From assembly GCA_038211455.1 (NCBI GenBank), contig JBBQVP010000002.1:1-64000 (forward strand): 64,000 bases of DNA, read 5' to 3'. Numbering within the stretch: position 1 is the first letter of the stretch; the number at the start of each line of letters is the position of its first letter. Both the position numbers and the translations under genes were made by a program. The notes beneath the pieces were generated by a model. It made no database searches, was not told where the DNA came from, and was given only the letters and a program-made list of their open reading frames with translations. Of the stretch, positions 16,757 through 25,425 are shown piece by piece. The stretch is from SZAS-79 sp038211455. GTDB taxonomy: Bacteria; Pseudomonadota; Gammaproteobacteria; Burkholderiales; SG8-39.

Positions 16757-18172
16757 ATGGCACAGACTCTCTACGACAAGCTCTGGGACAGCCACGTGGT
16801 GCACGTCGAAGAAGATGGCACCGCGCTGCTCTACATCGACCGCCATCTGGTGCATGAGGTGACCAGCCCGCAGGCCTACGACGGCCTGAAGCTCGCCGGC
16901 CGCAAGCCCTGGCGCATCTCGTCGGTGGTCGCCACGGCGGACCACAATACGCCGACCACGGGTTGGGAACGGGGCATCGCCGGGATCGTCGATCCGACTT
17001 CGCGGCTGCAGGTGGAAACGCTGGACGCGAATATGCGCGAATACGGCGCCAAGGCGTATTTTCCCTTCCTTGATAAGCGCCAGGGAATCGTGCACGTAAT
17101 CGGGCCTGAGAATGGAGCGACGCTGCCGGGCATGACGGTCGTGTGCGGGGATTCGCATACCAGCACCCACGGCGCGTTCGGCTGCCTCGCGCACGGGATC
17201 GGCACCTCCGAGGTCGAACACGTCCTCGCCACGCAATGTCTGGTACAGAACAAAATGAAGAACATGCGCGTCACGGTCAAGGGCGTGCTGCCGCGCGGCG
17301 TGACTGCAAAGGACATCGTGCTTGCGATCATCGGCAAGATCGGCACGGCGGGCGGCACCGGTTCTGCGATCGAGTTCACCGGCAGCGCGATTCGGTCGTT
17401 GACGATGGAAGGTCGCATGACCCTTTGCAATATGGCGATCGAAGCAGGTGCGCGTGCCGGCATGGTTGCGGTGGACGAGACCACGATCGATTACCTCAAG
17501 GGCAGGCCGTTCTCTCCGACCGGTCCGGAGTGGGACCAGGCGGTCGTGTACTGGCGGACGCTGAAGAGCGATCCAGGCGCGAAATTCGACAGCGAAGTCG
17601 TTCTGAACGCCGCTGAGATTACTCCGCAGGTTACCTGGGGAACCTCGCCGGAGATGGTGGTTTCGGTCGATGCGACGGTGCCGGACCCAGATCGCGAGAA
17701 GGACGCGACCCGGCGCGAGGGCATGGAGCGCGCGCTTTCCTACATGGGCCTCAAGCCGCGCACCCCGATCCAGGACATCCTGCTCGACAAGGTGTTCATC
17801 GGCTCGTGCACCAACTCGCGCATCGAGGACCTGCGCGCCGCCGCGGAGATCGCCAAGGGACGGCACGTAGCTGCGAATATCAAGGTTGCAATGGTCGTGC
17901 CGGGTTCCGGCGTGGTGAAGGCGCAGGCAGAAAAAGAGGGTCTTGACCGGATCTTCCGGGAAGCTGGCTTTGAGTGGCGCGAACCGGGTTGCTCGATGTG
18001 CCTGGCGATGAACGCAGACCGGCTTGAGCCAGGCGAGCGCTGCGCGTCAACCTCCAACCGGAATTTCGAAGGTCGCCAGGGCGATGGCGGCCGCACGCAT
18101 CTGGTCAGCCCGGCCATGGCCGCGGCCGCTGCGATCGCCGGACATTTCGTCGACGTACGCCAATGGCGTTGA
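16757..18172 (+). CDS. leuC: 3-isopropylmalate dehydratase large subunit
   Basis: The 471-residue large subunit of isopropylmalate isomerase, second step of leucine synthesis. The ATG at 16757 (MAQTLYDKLW) is the family start; an in-frame ATG at 16727 would add ten atypical residues. The [4Fe-4S] cysteines lie in FIGSCTNSRIEDLRAA and in GCSMCLAMN near the C-terminus. The substrate region has CGDSHTSTHGAFG. It begins a conserved block leuC-entericidin-leuD-leuB-asd. Confidence 0.97.
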   Translation: MAQTLYDKLWDSHVVHVEEDGTALLYIDRHLVHEVTSPQAYDGLKLAGRKPWRISSVVATADHNTPTTGWERGIAGIVDPTSRLQVETLDANMREYGAKAYFPFLDKRQGIVHVIGPENGATLPGMTVVCGDSHTSTHGAFGCLAHGIGTSEVEHVLATQCLVQNKMKNMRVTVKGVLPRGVTAKDIVLAIIGKIGTAGGTGSAIEFTGSAIRSLTMEGRMTLCNMAIEAGARAGMVAVDETTIDYLKGRPFSPTGPEWDQAVVYWRTLKSDPGAKFDSEVVLNAAEITPQVTWGTSPEMVVSVDATVPDPDREKDATRREGMERALSYMGLKPRTPIQDILLDKVFIGSCTNSRIEDLRAAAEIAKGRHVAANIKVAMVVPGSGVVKAQAEKEGLDRIFREAGFEWREPGCSMCLAMNADRLEPGERCASTSNRNFEGRQGDGGRTHLVSPAMAAAAAIAGHFVDVRQWR

Positions 18173-18191
18173 ATCGTTACAGGAGCGCATC

Positions 18192-18314
18192 ATGAAATCA
18201 CTATTCAGCCTGCTGTTGCTTGCCGCGGTCCTCAGCGGCTGCAATACCGTTCAGGGGATCGGCAAAGACGTGGAGAAGGGTGGCGAGGCCATCCAGCGCG
18301 CGGTCAAGAAATAG
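18192..18314 (+). CDS. Entericidin A/B-family small lipoprotein
   Basis: A 40-residue lipoprotein. An AGGAG ribosome-binding site sits 7 bases before the ATG. The signal peptide SLFSLLLLAAVLSGC ends in a lipobox, and the mature part NTVQGIGKDVEKGGEAIQ is the entericidin signature. Such proteins are small outer-membrane lipoproteins; the original E. coli pair was described as an antidote/bacteriolysin locus, but single copies like this one have no settled role. It lies between leuC and leuD. Confidence 0.88.
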   Translation: MKSLFSLLLLAAVLSGCNTVQGIGKDVEKGGEAIQRAVKK

Positions 18315-18333
18315 CGGAGGGAGCAGGGGCAGC

Positions 18334-18975
18334 ATGGAAAAATTTACGATACTCAGCGGGCTGGTGGCGCCGATGGACCGCGCCAATGTGGATACGGACG
18401 CGATCATCCCGAAGCAGTTCCTCAAGTCGATCAAGCGTACGGGTTACGGCCCGAATCTGTTCGATGCGTGGCGCTATCGTGACCACGGCGAGCCGGGTAT
18501 GGACAACGCCAAGCGTCCGCTTAACGAGGAGTTCGTGCTCAACCTGCCGCGCTACAAGGGCGCACAGGTGCTGCTTGCGCGGAAGAATTTCGGCTGCGGC
18601 AGTTCGCGCGAACACGCGCCCTGGGCGCTGCAGGAATTCGGTTTTCGCTGCGTGATTGCGCCTTCGTTCGGGGACATCTTCTACGCGAACAGCTTCAAGA
18701 ACGGGTTCCTGCCGATTCGCCTGGCTGAATCCGAAGTCGACCGCCTGTTCTACGAGGCGGCGGCGTTTCCCGGCTTCAAGCTGGTTGTCGATCTGGACAA
18801 GCAGACGGTGGCAACACAGAACGCGAGCATGGTGTTCAAGTTTGAAATCGACGCGTTCCGCAAGTACCGTCTGCTCAATGGGCTGGATGAGATCGGCCTG
18901 ACGCTGCTCCATGCGGACAAGATCCGCGCGTTCGAGGCCATGCGCACGCAGCAGTTCCCCTGGTTCTTTCGATAG
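18334..18975 (+). CDS. leuD: 3-isopropylmalate dehydratase small subunit
   Basis: The 213-residue small subunit of isopropylmalate isomerase, which pairs with LeuC. Start ATG 18334 follows a GGAGGGAG-type ribosome-binding site and gives the normal family length. Motifs: DRANVDTDAIIPKQFLKSI near the N-terminus, NFGCGSSREHAPWAL (substrate-binding loop) and SFGDIFYANSFKNG. The gap to leuB is 7 bases. Confidence 0.97.
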   Translation: MEKFTILSGLVAPMDRANVDTDAIIPKQFLKSIKRTGYGPNLFDAWRYRDHGEPGMDNAKRPLNEEFVLNLPRYKGAQVLLARKNFGCGSSREHAPWALQEFGFRCVIAPSFGDIFYANSFKNGFLPIRLAESEVDRLFYEAAAFPGFKLVVDLDKQTVATQNASMVFKFEIDAFRKYRLLNGLDEIGLTLLHADKIRAFEAMRTQQFPWFFR

Positions 18976-18982
18976 GCCGCCA

Positions 18983-20038
18983 ATGAAAATAGCCGTAATG
19001 CCCGGAGACGGGATCGGTGCGGAGATAATGGCGCAGGCGCTCGCGGTGCTGGGCCAGCTGGGGCTCGCGCTCGAGACCCAGGAGGCGCCGGTGGGCGGCG
19101 CGGGGTACGACGCGTCGGGGGATCCGTTGCCTGAGGCGACGCTCAGCCTGGCAAAAGCGTCGGACGCGATACTGTTCGGCTCGGTGGGCGGCCCCCAATA
19201 TGACCAGTTGCCGCGCGCCAAGCGCCCCGAGCAGGCGATCCTCGGGTTGAGAAAGCATCTGGGGCTGTTCGCCAACCTGCGGCCCGCACAGGTCCACGCA
19301 GAACTGGCAGGCGCTTCGGCACTCAAAGCCGAGGTGGTTGCGGGCCTGGACATCCTGATCATCCGCGAGCTCACCGGCGATATCTATTTCGGCCAGCCGC
19401 GCGGCATCCAGACGCTTGCCGACGGGCAGCGCGAAGGCTTCGACACGATGCGCTATTCCGAGGGCGAGATCCGACGCATCGCGCACGTCGGTTTTCAGGC
19501 CGCAATGAAGCGCAACCGCAGGTTGTGCTCGGTCGACAAGGCGAACGTGCTGGAAACCTCACAGCTTTGGCGTGACGTTGTGACCGAAGTTGGAAAGGGA
19601 TACCCGGATATCGAGCTGTCACACATGTATGTCGACAACTGCGCGATGCAGTTGGTGCGCACGCCCAAGCAGTTCGATGTGATCGTGACCGGCAACATGT
19701 TCGGCGACATCCTTTCGGACGAAGCCTCGATGCTCACCGGTTCGATTGGCATGCTTCCGTCCGCTTCGCTCGACGCGAACAACAAGGGCCTGTACGAGCC
19801 GATCCACGGCTCGGCGCCCGACATCGCGGGCAAGGACATTGCGAACCCACTGGCCACGATCCTTTCGGCGGCGATGATGTTGCGCTATTCGCTTGATCAG
19901 GCGGCGGCCGCAGACCGGATCGAGGCCGCGATAAAGCAGGTGCTGAAGGCAGGTTATCGAACAGCAGACATCTTTGAGACGGGAACGAAGAAGGTGGGTA
20001 CGCAGGAGATGGGCGCGGCCGTGGTGGCTGCGCTCTAG
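18983..20038 (+). CDS. leuB: 3-isopropylmalate dehydrogenase
   Basis: A 351-residue NAD-dependent enzyme for the third step of leucine synthesis. The start at 18983 (MKIAVMPGDGIG) is chosen over an in-frame ATG at 18911 inside leuD. Motifs: RELTGDIYFGQPRG, the catalytic region VDKANVLETSQLWRDVV, HMYVDNCAMQLV and the NAD-binding HGSAPDIAGKDIANPLA. Together with leuC and leuD it forms the leu operon; asd follows after 19 bases. Confidence 0.97.
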   Translation: MKIAVMPGDGIGAEIMAQALAVLGQLGLALETQEAPVGGAGYDASGDPLPEATLSLAKASDAILFGSVGGPQYDQLPRAKRPEQAILGLRKHLGLFANLRPAQVHAELAGASALKAEVVAGLDILIIRELTGDIYFGQPRGIQTLADGQREGFDTMRYSEGEIRRIAHVGFQAAMKRNRRLCSVDKANVLETSQLWRDVVTEVGKGYPDIELSHMYVDNCAMQLVRTPKQFDVIVTGNMFGDILSDEASMLTGSIGMLPSASLDANNKGLYEPIHGSAPDIAGKDIANPLATILSAAMMLRYSLDQAAAADRIEAAIKQVLKAGYRTADIFETGTKKVGTQEMGAAVVAAL

Positions 20039-20057
20039 GCAAGTCAAAGGGAAGGTC

Positions 20058-21182
20058 ATGTTGAGAGTTGGAATCGTCGGTTGGCGTGGCATGGTGGGTT
20101 CGGTTCTCGTCCAGCGCATGCGCGAGGAAAAGGACTTCGACCACGTCGAGCCGGTGTTTTTCTCCACGACGAAGGCGGGTGGCAAAGGACCCGCGATCGG
20201 GCGGGACACCGGGCCGGTGCAGGACGCGAATTCGATCGATGCGCTCAAGGATTTGCAGGTGATCATCACCTGCCAGGGGGGCGACTACACCAACGATATT
20301 CACCCGAAGCTGCGCAATGCGGGCTGGAAGGGGTACTGGATCGATGCCGCCAGCGCGCTGCGCATGAAGGACGATGCGGTGATCGTGCTTGACCCGGTGA
20401 ACATGCCGGTGATCGAAGCTGCGCTTGGCCGTGGAGTGAAGGACTACATCGGTGGCAACTGTACGGTCAGTCTCATGATGATGGGGCTCGACGGGTTGCT
20501 CAAGCGCGACCTGGTGGAATGGATGACGAGCATGACTTACCAGGCGGCTTCGGGCGCCGGCGCCGCCAACATGCGGGAGCTGGCAGCGCAGATGATGCAC
20601 CTCGGGGACAAGGTCCGCGGCCTTCTGCAGGATCCGGCTTCGTCTGCCCTCGAAATCGATGCTGTTGTGACGGAATCCCTGCGTAACGGCGGGTTGCCGA
20701 AGGAAAATTTCGGCTATCCGCTCGCAGCGAGCGTGCTTCCCTGGATCGACAAGGACATGGGCAACGGGCAAAGTCGCGAAGAATGGAAGGGGCAGGCTGA
20801 AACGAACAAGATACTCGGGCGCAGCGAGCGCCCCATTCCGGTCGACGGAATCTGCGTGCGCATCGGCGCGATGCGCTGTCATTCGCAGGCGCTTACCATC
20901 AAGCTTCGCGGGGACGTACCGCTCGACGAGATTGAAGGCATGCTGGCGGAGGCCAACGACTGGGTGAAGGTTGTGCCCAACAGGCGCGAAGACAGCCTGT
21001 CGGAACTGACGCCAGCGGCCGTCAGCGGCAAACTCGCGGTGCCGATCGGTCGGTTGCGCAAGATGCCGATGGGGGGGGAATATCTCTCCGCGTTTACCGT
21101 AGGGGACCAGTTGCTATGGGGCGCCGCGGAACCGCTTCGCAGAATGCTGAGGATCGTGCAAGATCAGCGGGGAACGCACTGA
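20058..21182 (+). CDS. asd: Aspartate-semialdehyde dehydrogenase
   Basis: A 374-residue NADPH-dependent enzyme that makes aspartate semialdehyde, the branch point to lysine/diaminopimelate, threonine and methionine. The N-terminal VGIVGWRGMVGSVLVQRM is the nucleotide-binding motif of the Gram-negative Asd group. The catalytic cysteine is residue 135 in GGNCTVSLMMMG. GAMRCHSQALTIKL contains the expected substrate-binding histidine. Start 20058 (MLRVGIVGW) is preferred over the longer ORF. The leuB-asd-fimV order is common in beta- and gammaproteobacteria. Confidence 0.97.
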   Translation: MLRVGIVGWRGMVGSVLVQRMREEKDFDHVEPVFFSTTKAGGKGPAIGRDTGPVQDANSIDALKDLQVIITCQGGDYTNDIHPKLRNAGWKGYWIDAASALRMKDDAVIVLDPVNMPVIEAALGRGVKDYIGGNCTVSLMMMGLDGLLKRDLVEWMTSMTYQAASGAGAANMRELAAQMMHLGDKVRGLLQDPASSALEIDAVVTESLRNGGLPKENFGYPLAASVLPWIDKDMGNGQSREEWKGQAETNKILGRSERPIPVDGICVRIGAMRCHSQALTIKLRGDVPLDEIEGMLAEANDWVKVVPNRREDSLSELTPAAVSGKLAVPIGRLRKMPMGGEYLSAFTVGDQLLWGAAEPLRRMLRIVQDQRGTH

Positions 21183-21307
21183 AAACGACGGGTTCGCAGG
21201 GCCGACGCAAATCGGCCCATTGCAAACCTTTTTATGCAGACAGATCGGGACTGAAGCGGATAAAACGTAGAATATCTATCAGCTTGCAAGGCTAACACTA
21301 TGATGTT

Positions 21308-23899
21308 ATGTTAGTTGTCCCATCGAATAAGACTCAGGGTGGTAGAGTGGGAAAATCTGTAACCGCAAGGCGACTTGCCGCGGCCTTAGCGCTGCTGGTG
21401 CCGCTCCTGACCCCGCTACAGGGCTTCGGGGCAGGTCTTGGCAAGCTGACCGTGCTATCGGCACTGGGTCAACCACTTTCTGCGCAGATCGAGATTGTCT
21501 CTCTTCAGGCCGGAGAAGAGGACTCGCTTTCCGCTCGCTTTGCCCCTCCCGAGGCTTACCGGCAGGCAGGCCTGGAGCTCAATTCAGCCCTGCTTGGCGT
21601 GCGATTCGCGATCGAAAAACTCGATGGGCGACCGGTCGTCAAATTGGTGTCCAATGCGCCAATCAACGAGCCGTTTCTGAACGTCCTCGTGGAACTGTCT
21701 TGGAATGCGGGGCGCTTGGTGCGCGAGTACACATTCCTGCTGGACCCGGTTGAATACAAGGCACCGCAGCCGATGGCGCAGGTCCCTGCGCCGATGGCAC
21801 GTCCGGCGGCGGCTCCCGCGCCGGCCCCGACTGCGCGTCCTGTGGAGGCGCGTCCGTTGGCTGCGGCGCGGGCTCCCGCCAGCAAGGGTACTTACGAGGT
21901 AAAGAGAGGCGACACGCTGGGGAAAATTGCGACCGAGTCGATGCCGGCCGGAGTGACGCTGCAGCAGATGTTAATCGCGCTCTACCGCGCCAACCCGGAC
22001 GCGTTCATCTCCAGCAACATCAATCGTTTGCGCGCTGGCCGGATTCTCAACGTGCCCGACTCGGATACGGCTGCGGCAGTCGACCAGGCCGAAGCGCGGC
22101 GTCTGGTTTCGGAACATGCAAAGGAATTCCGCGAGTATTCCAGCCAGTTGGCTGGCGCGGTTGCTGCAGCACCGGCTGACCCCGCAGCGGCGCGCCAGTC
22201 ATCAGCCGGGAAAATCACTGCCAAGTCGGACGAGCCGATCCAGGACAGCAAGGACCAGCTGAAGCTTTCGAAGGCGGACGTTGCCGGCAAGGGCGCGCGC
22301 GCAAAGGCGGCCCGGGCCGACGATGCGGCCTCCACACAGAAGGCGCTTCAGGAGTCGCAGTCCCGTGTCGACGAGCTGGAAAAAAATGTCCAGGACCTGC
22401 AGAAGCTGCTTGAACTGAAGAACCAGTCTCTGGCCCAACTTGAGAAGAAACCGGGCGCCAAACCCACAGTGCCCGCGCCCGTCGCGCCCAAGGCGATTGT
22501 CGAGGGGCCCAAACCTGTTGCCGAGCCGGCCAAGCCTGCGGTGGAACCGGCCAAGCTCGCGGTGGAACCTGCCAAGCCAGCGGAGGTTGCAAAGGCGCCG
22601 GACGCGACCAAGCCGCCCATGGATGCAGCAAAGGTCCCGGAGCCGCCCAAAGTGCCTGCGCCGCCCAAGCCGAAACCCAAGTTTGCAGCGCCGCCGCCGC
22701 CGCCGCCGCCGCCGAGCTTGCTCGATGAATTCCTAAACCCGGTTGCCCTGGGCGGACTAGGGGCCGTGCTGCTGATGCTGGTCGGCTATGGCTACTGGGC
22801 ATGGAAGCGCAAGAAGGCGACGCAGTCCAAGTTCCAGGATAGCGTGATGGGCGCATCCTCAGCCGACAGCCTTGGCGCTGCGTCGGTCTTCAGCGGGGCG
22901 GGTGGATCGGAGATTGATACTGGAACTCCCGTTTCCGAAGTCTCCGTCAGCGACGTGAATGTTGCGGCGACTGACACCGACGAGGTCGATCCGATCGCCG
23001 AGGCTGATGTCTACATGGCTTATGGGCGCGATACACAGGCCGAGGAGATCCTCAAGGATGCCCTGAGCAAGGATCCCCAGCGGCTCGCTCTCCACGCGAA
23101 AATGGCCGAGATTTATGCCGGCCGAGGCGATGGTCAGAACCTTGAACAGACCATGATGAAGGTCAAGGAACTGACCGGTGGGCAAGGCGCCGATTGGGAT
23201 CGTCTGGTCGCGGTCGCGCGCGCAGCAGACCCGACGAATGGGCTGTACGGAGGGGACGTCGACGCCACAGTGATGATTCGTCCGGCAGCACAAGCTGCCG
23301 TGGCGGCGCCGACCCTTGATTTCGACCTGGATTCGGCTTCTCCTGCTGCCGAACCTGAGGCAGTCGCATCATCCGCGCCAGCTTCAGTTGATTTCGATCT
23401 CGGTGCCACTGACGCACCCGCTGCTCCCGTCGCCGACGAGAAGACCGACTTCGCACCGGGTGGCACCATCATCATGGATACGCCGCAGGCAGTGCCGAGT
23501 GCCCCCGCTGGCCTGGATTTCGACCTAGGTATGGACGATGCCGTAAAGCCGGCTGCGGCTGCTCCTGCGGCACCAGCCGAAAGCGTGAGCGGTGGGCTCG
23601 ACTTCAATCTGGACCTCGACTCGGACTCAGACAAGACGGTGATGATGCCGAGTGGCGCGAAGCCAGCCGAAATGGATCTTTCTGATATCAGCTTCGACCT
23701 TGGCGCGCTGGATGCGGCGGCGCCGGGTGGCGAAACAGACCCGCGCTGGCAAGAGGTTGCTACCAAACTGGATCTTGCCAAGGCTTACGAGGAGATGGGC
23801 GACAAAGATGGTGCCCGTGACCTTCTCAATGAAGTCGTGAAGGAGGGCGATGAGGCCCAGCAGAATCAGGCGCGCGAAATGCTCGCCAAGCTCGGCTGA
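21308..23899 (+). CDS. fimV: FimV/HubP-family polar landmark protein
   Basis: An inner-membrane, peptidoglycan-binding scaffold of up to 863 residues, linked in other species to type IV pili, twitching and polar organisation. Order of domains: signal peptide; FimV N-terminal domain (LGKLTVLSALGQPLSAQIEI); LysM near residues 194-245 (YEVKRGDTLGKIA); coiled coil around 360-385; long Pro/Ala/Lys-rich linker; one transmembrane helix about 480-500; an acidic cytoplasmic region with repeated LDFDL-type segments; and a C-terminal FimV domain with DLAKAYEEMGDKDGARDLL. The start is uncertain: a GTG at 21347 with an AGGGTGG tract just before it is an alternative to the ATG at 21308. A strong terminator follows. 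Confidence 0.93.
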   Translation: MLVVPSNKTQGGRVGKSVTARRLAAALALLVPLLTPLQGFGAGLGKLTVLSALGQPLSAQIEIVSLQAGEEDSLSARFAPPEAYRQAGLELNSALLGVRFAIEKLDGRPVVKLVSNAPINEPFLNVLVELSWNAGRLVREYTFLLDPVEYKAPQPMAQVPAPMARPAAAPAPAPTARPVEARPLAAARAPASKGTYEVKRGDTLGKIATESMPAGVTLQQMLIALYRANPDAFISSNINRLRAGRILNVPDSDTAAAVDQAEARRLVSEHAKEFREYSSQLAGAVAAAPADPAAARQSSAGKITAKSDEPIQDSKDQLKLSKADVAGKGARAKAARADDAASTQKALQESQSRVDELEKNVQDLQKLLELKNQSLAQLEKKPGAKPTVPAPVAPKAIVEGPKPVAEPAKPAVEPAKLAVEPAKPAEVAKAPDATKPPMDAAKVPEPPKVPAPPKPKPKFAAPPPPPPPPSLLDEFLNPVALGGLGAVLLMLVGYGYWAWKRKKATQSKFQDSVMGASSADSLGAASVFSGAGGSEIDTGTPVSEVSVSDVNVAATDTDEVDPIAEADVYMAYGRDTQAEEILKDALSKDPQRLALHAKMAEIYAGRGDGQNLEQTMMKVKELTGGQGADWDRLVAVARAADPTNGLYGGDVDATVMIRPAAQAAVAAPTLDFDLDSASPAAEPEAVASSAPASVDFDLGATDAPAAPVADEKTDFAPGGTIIMDTPQAVPSAPAGLDFDLGMDDAVKPAAAAPAAPAESVSGGLDFNLDLDSDSDKTVMMPSGAKPAEMDLSDISFDLGALDAAAPGGETDPRWQEVATKLDLAKAYEEMGDKDGARDLLNEVVKEGDEAQQNQAREMLAKLG

Positions 23900-23916
23900 C
23901 CGATTCCTAGCCCCTG

Positions 23917-23947
23917 AAAGGCCACGGCATCGCGCCGTGGCCTTTTT
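23917..23947 (+). terminator. Rho-independent terminator after fimV
   Basis: A 12-base stem (AAAGGCCACGGC at 23917-23928 with GCCGTGGCCTTT at 23934-23945), a 5-base loop and a T-run. It lies 17 bases after the fimV stop and probably separates fimV from truA. Confidence 0.9.
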
Positions 23948-24010
23948 GTTCTGCCTGCCAGCTGGCGGCCAACACGCTCGGCTTGCGCCGGCCTCACTTC
24001 CTTTCCCCTG

Positions 24011-24808
24011 ATGACCCGCATCGCACTCGGCATCGAATACGACGGAAGCCGCTTCCTCGGCTGGCAAACCCAGTCGGGTGGTGGAACTGTCCAGGATGCA
24101 CTTGAATCCGCCCTGGCGAGCATTGCCGCGGGGTCGATCTCCGTGACCTGCGCCGGGAGGACCGATCGTGGTGTCCATGCCAAAGGCCAGGTGGTGCACT
24201 TCGACACCGATGCCGTACGACCTGCATCTGCCTGGGTGCGCGGTACCAACGCGCTGCTCCCCGACTCAATTGCGGTCGTCTGGTCAAGGCGAACCGCCGA
24301 CGATTTCCACGCCCGCTACTCCGCACTGTCGCGCACTTATCGCTACCTGCTGATCAACCGGCCTGTACGGCCAGCACTCGAAGCGCGCAGCGCCGGCTGG
24401 TTTCATGCGCCGCTTGACGTCGATGCCATGCGCGCTGCTGCCCGGCACTTTACCGGCGAGCATGATTTCAGCGCCTTTCGCTCCAGCGAGTGCCAGGCGA
24501 AAAGTCCGGTGCGCACCCTTCATGCGCTGGAAATTGAGTCGTCATGCGGGCGAATCGTATTTACGCTGCGCGCGAACGCCTTTCTCCACCACATGGTGCG
24601 CAACATCGTGGGTACGCTGGTATATGTGGGCAAGGGAAAACATCCCGCGCATTGGCCCGCCGAACTCCTCGAATCACGTGACCGTTCGCGCGCTGCGCCG
24701 ACATTCTCTTCTGCCGGGCTGTATTTCGAGCATGTCGAGTATGGGCCGCAGTGGTGCCTGCCGTGCACGTCAGAACCGGTGCACGCGTCTCTGGTTCCCG
24801 CCGAATGA
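24011..24808 (+). CDS. truA: tRNA pseudouridine synthase A
   Basis: A 265-residue enzyme that isomerises uridines 38-40 in the tRNA anticodon stem. The opening RIALGIEYDGSRFLGWQ and the catalytic segment CAGRTDRGVHAKGQVVHF, with the nucleophilic aspartate at residue 52, are diagnostic. FLHHMVRNIVGTL near the C-terminus is also conserved. Its stop overlaps the trpF start (ATGA), so truA probably leads the trpF-trpB-trpA transcript. Confidence 0.96.
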   Translation: MTRIALGIEYDGSRFLGWQTQSGGGTVQDALESALASIAAGSISVTCAGRTDRGVHAKGQVVHFDTDAVRPASAWVRGTNALLPDSIAVVWSRRTADDFHARYSALSRTYRYLLINRPVRPALEARSAGWFHAPLDVDAMRAAARHFTGEHDFSAFRSSECQAKSPVRTLHALEIESSCGRIVFTLRANAFLHHMVRNIVGTLVYVGKGKHPAHWPAELLESRDRSRAAPTFSSAGLYFEHVEYGPQWCLPCTSEPVHASLVPAE

Positions 24809-25425
24809 GGACGAGGGTCAAGATCTGCGGCATCACCCGTGCGCGGGACGCGGTGGATGCTGCGAACGCGGGTGCGGATGCGGTCGGGTTTGTCTTTTAT
24901 CCCCAGAGCCCGCGATTCCTCTCCATCGCGCGTGCGGTAGAACTGCGCGACGCCTTGCCGCCTTTTGTCCAGACGGTCGCACTGTTCGTCAATCCGGGGC
25001 GTCGCGAAGTGGAGGAGGTCGTTGAGCATGTGCGGCCGTCCATGCTTCAGTTCCACGGTGAAGAACACCCGTCGTTCTGCACGTCGTTCAGCGTGCCATG
25101 GATCAAGGCTTGCCGCGTGAAGTCGGGGGTCGATTTGGTAGAATACCTGCGTCCCTATTCGGGCGCCGCCGGCTGGCTTGCGGACGCGTACGTAGAGGGC
25201 TATGGCGGGGAGGGGCGGAGTTTCGACTGGTCGCTGGTGCCGTCGGAGCGCGATCGGCCGCTGATCCTGTCGGGAGGCCTGGCGTCTGACAATGTCCGTG
25301 AAGCGATCCGGAGGGTGAGGCCGTGGGCGGTAGACGTGTCAAGCGGAGTGGAGTCAGCCAAAGGTATCAAGGATGCGGCGAAAATCGCAGCATTCATCCA
25401 AGAGGTAAAAAATGCAGATGTATGA
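24805..25425 (+). CDS. trpF: Phosphoribosylanthranilate isomerase
   Basis: A 206-residue TIM-barrel enzyme, third step of tryptophan synthesis from anthranilate. The start at 24805 (MRTRVKICGITRARDA) overlaps the truA stop by 4 bases; the KICGITR strand carries the general base cysteine. Other motifs: GFVFYPQSPRF, LQFHGEE and the phosphate-binding LSGGLASDNV and VDVSSGVES. The 3' end overlaps trpB by 14 bases. Confidence 0.96.
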   Translation: MRTRVKICGITRARDAVDAANAGADAVGFVFYPQSPRFLSIARAVELRDALPPFVQTVALFVNPGRREVEEVVEHVRPSMLQFHGEEHPSFCTSFSVPWIKACRVKSGVDLVEYLRPYSGAAGWLADAYVEGYGGEGRSFDWSLVPSERDRPLILSGGLASDNVREAIRRVRPWAVDVSSGVESAKGIKDAAKIAAFIQEVKNADV

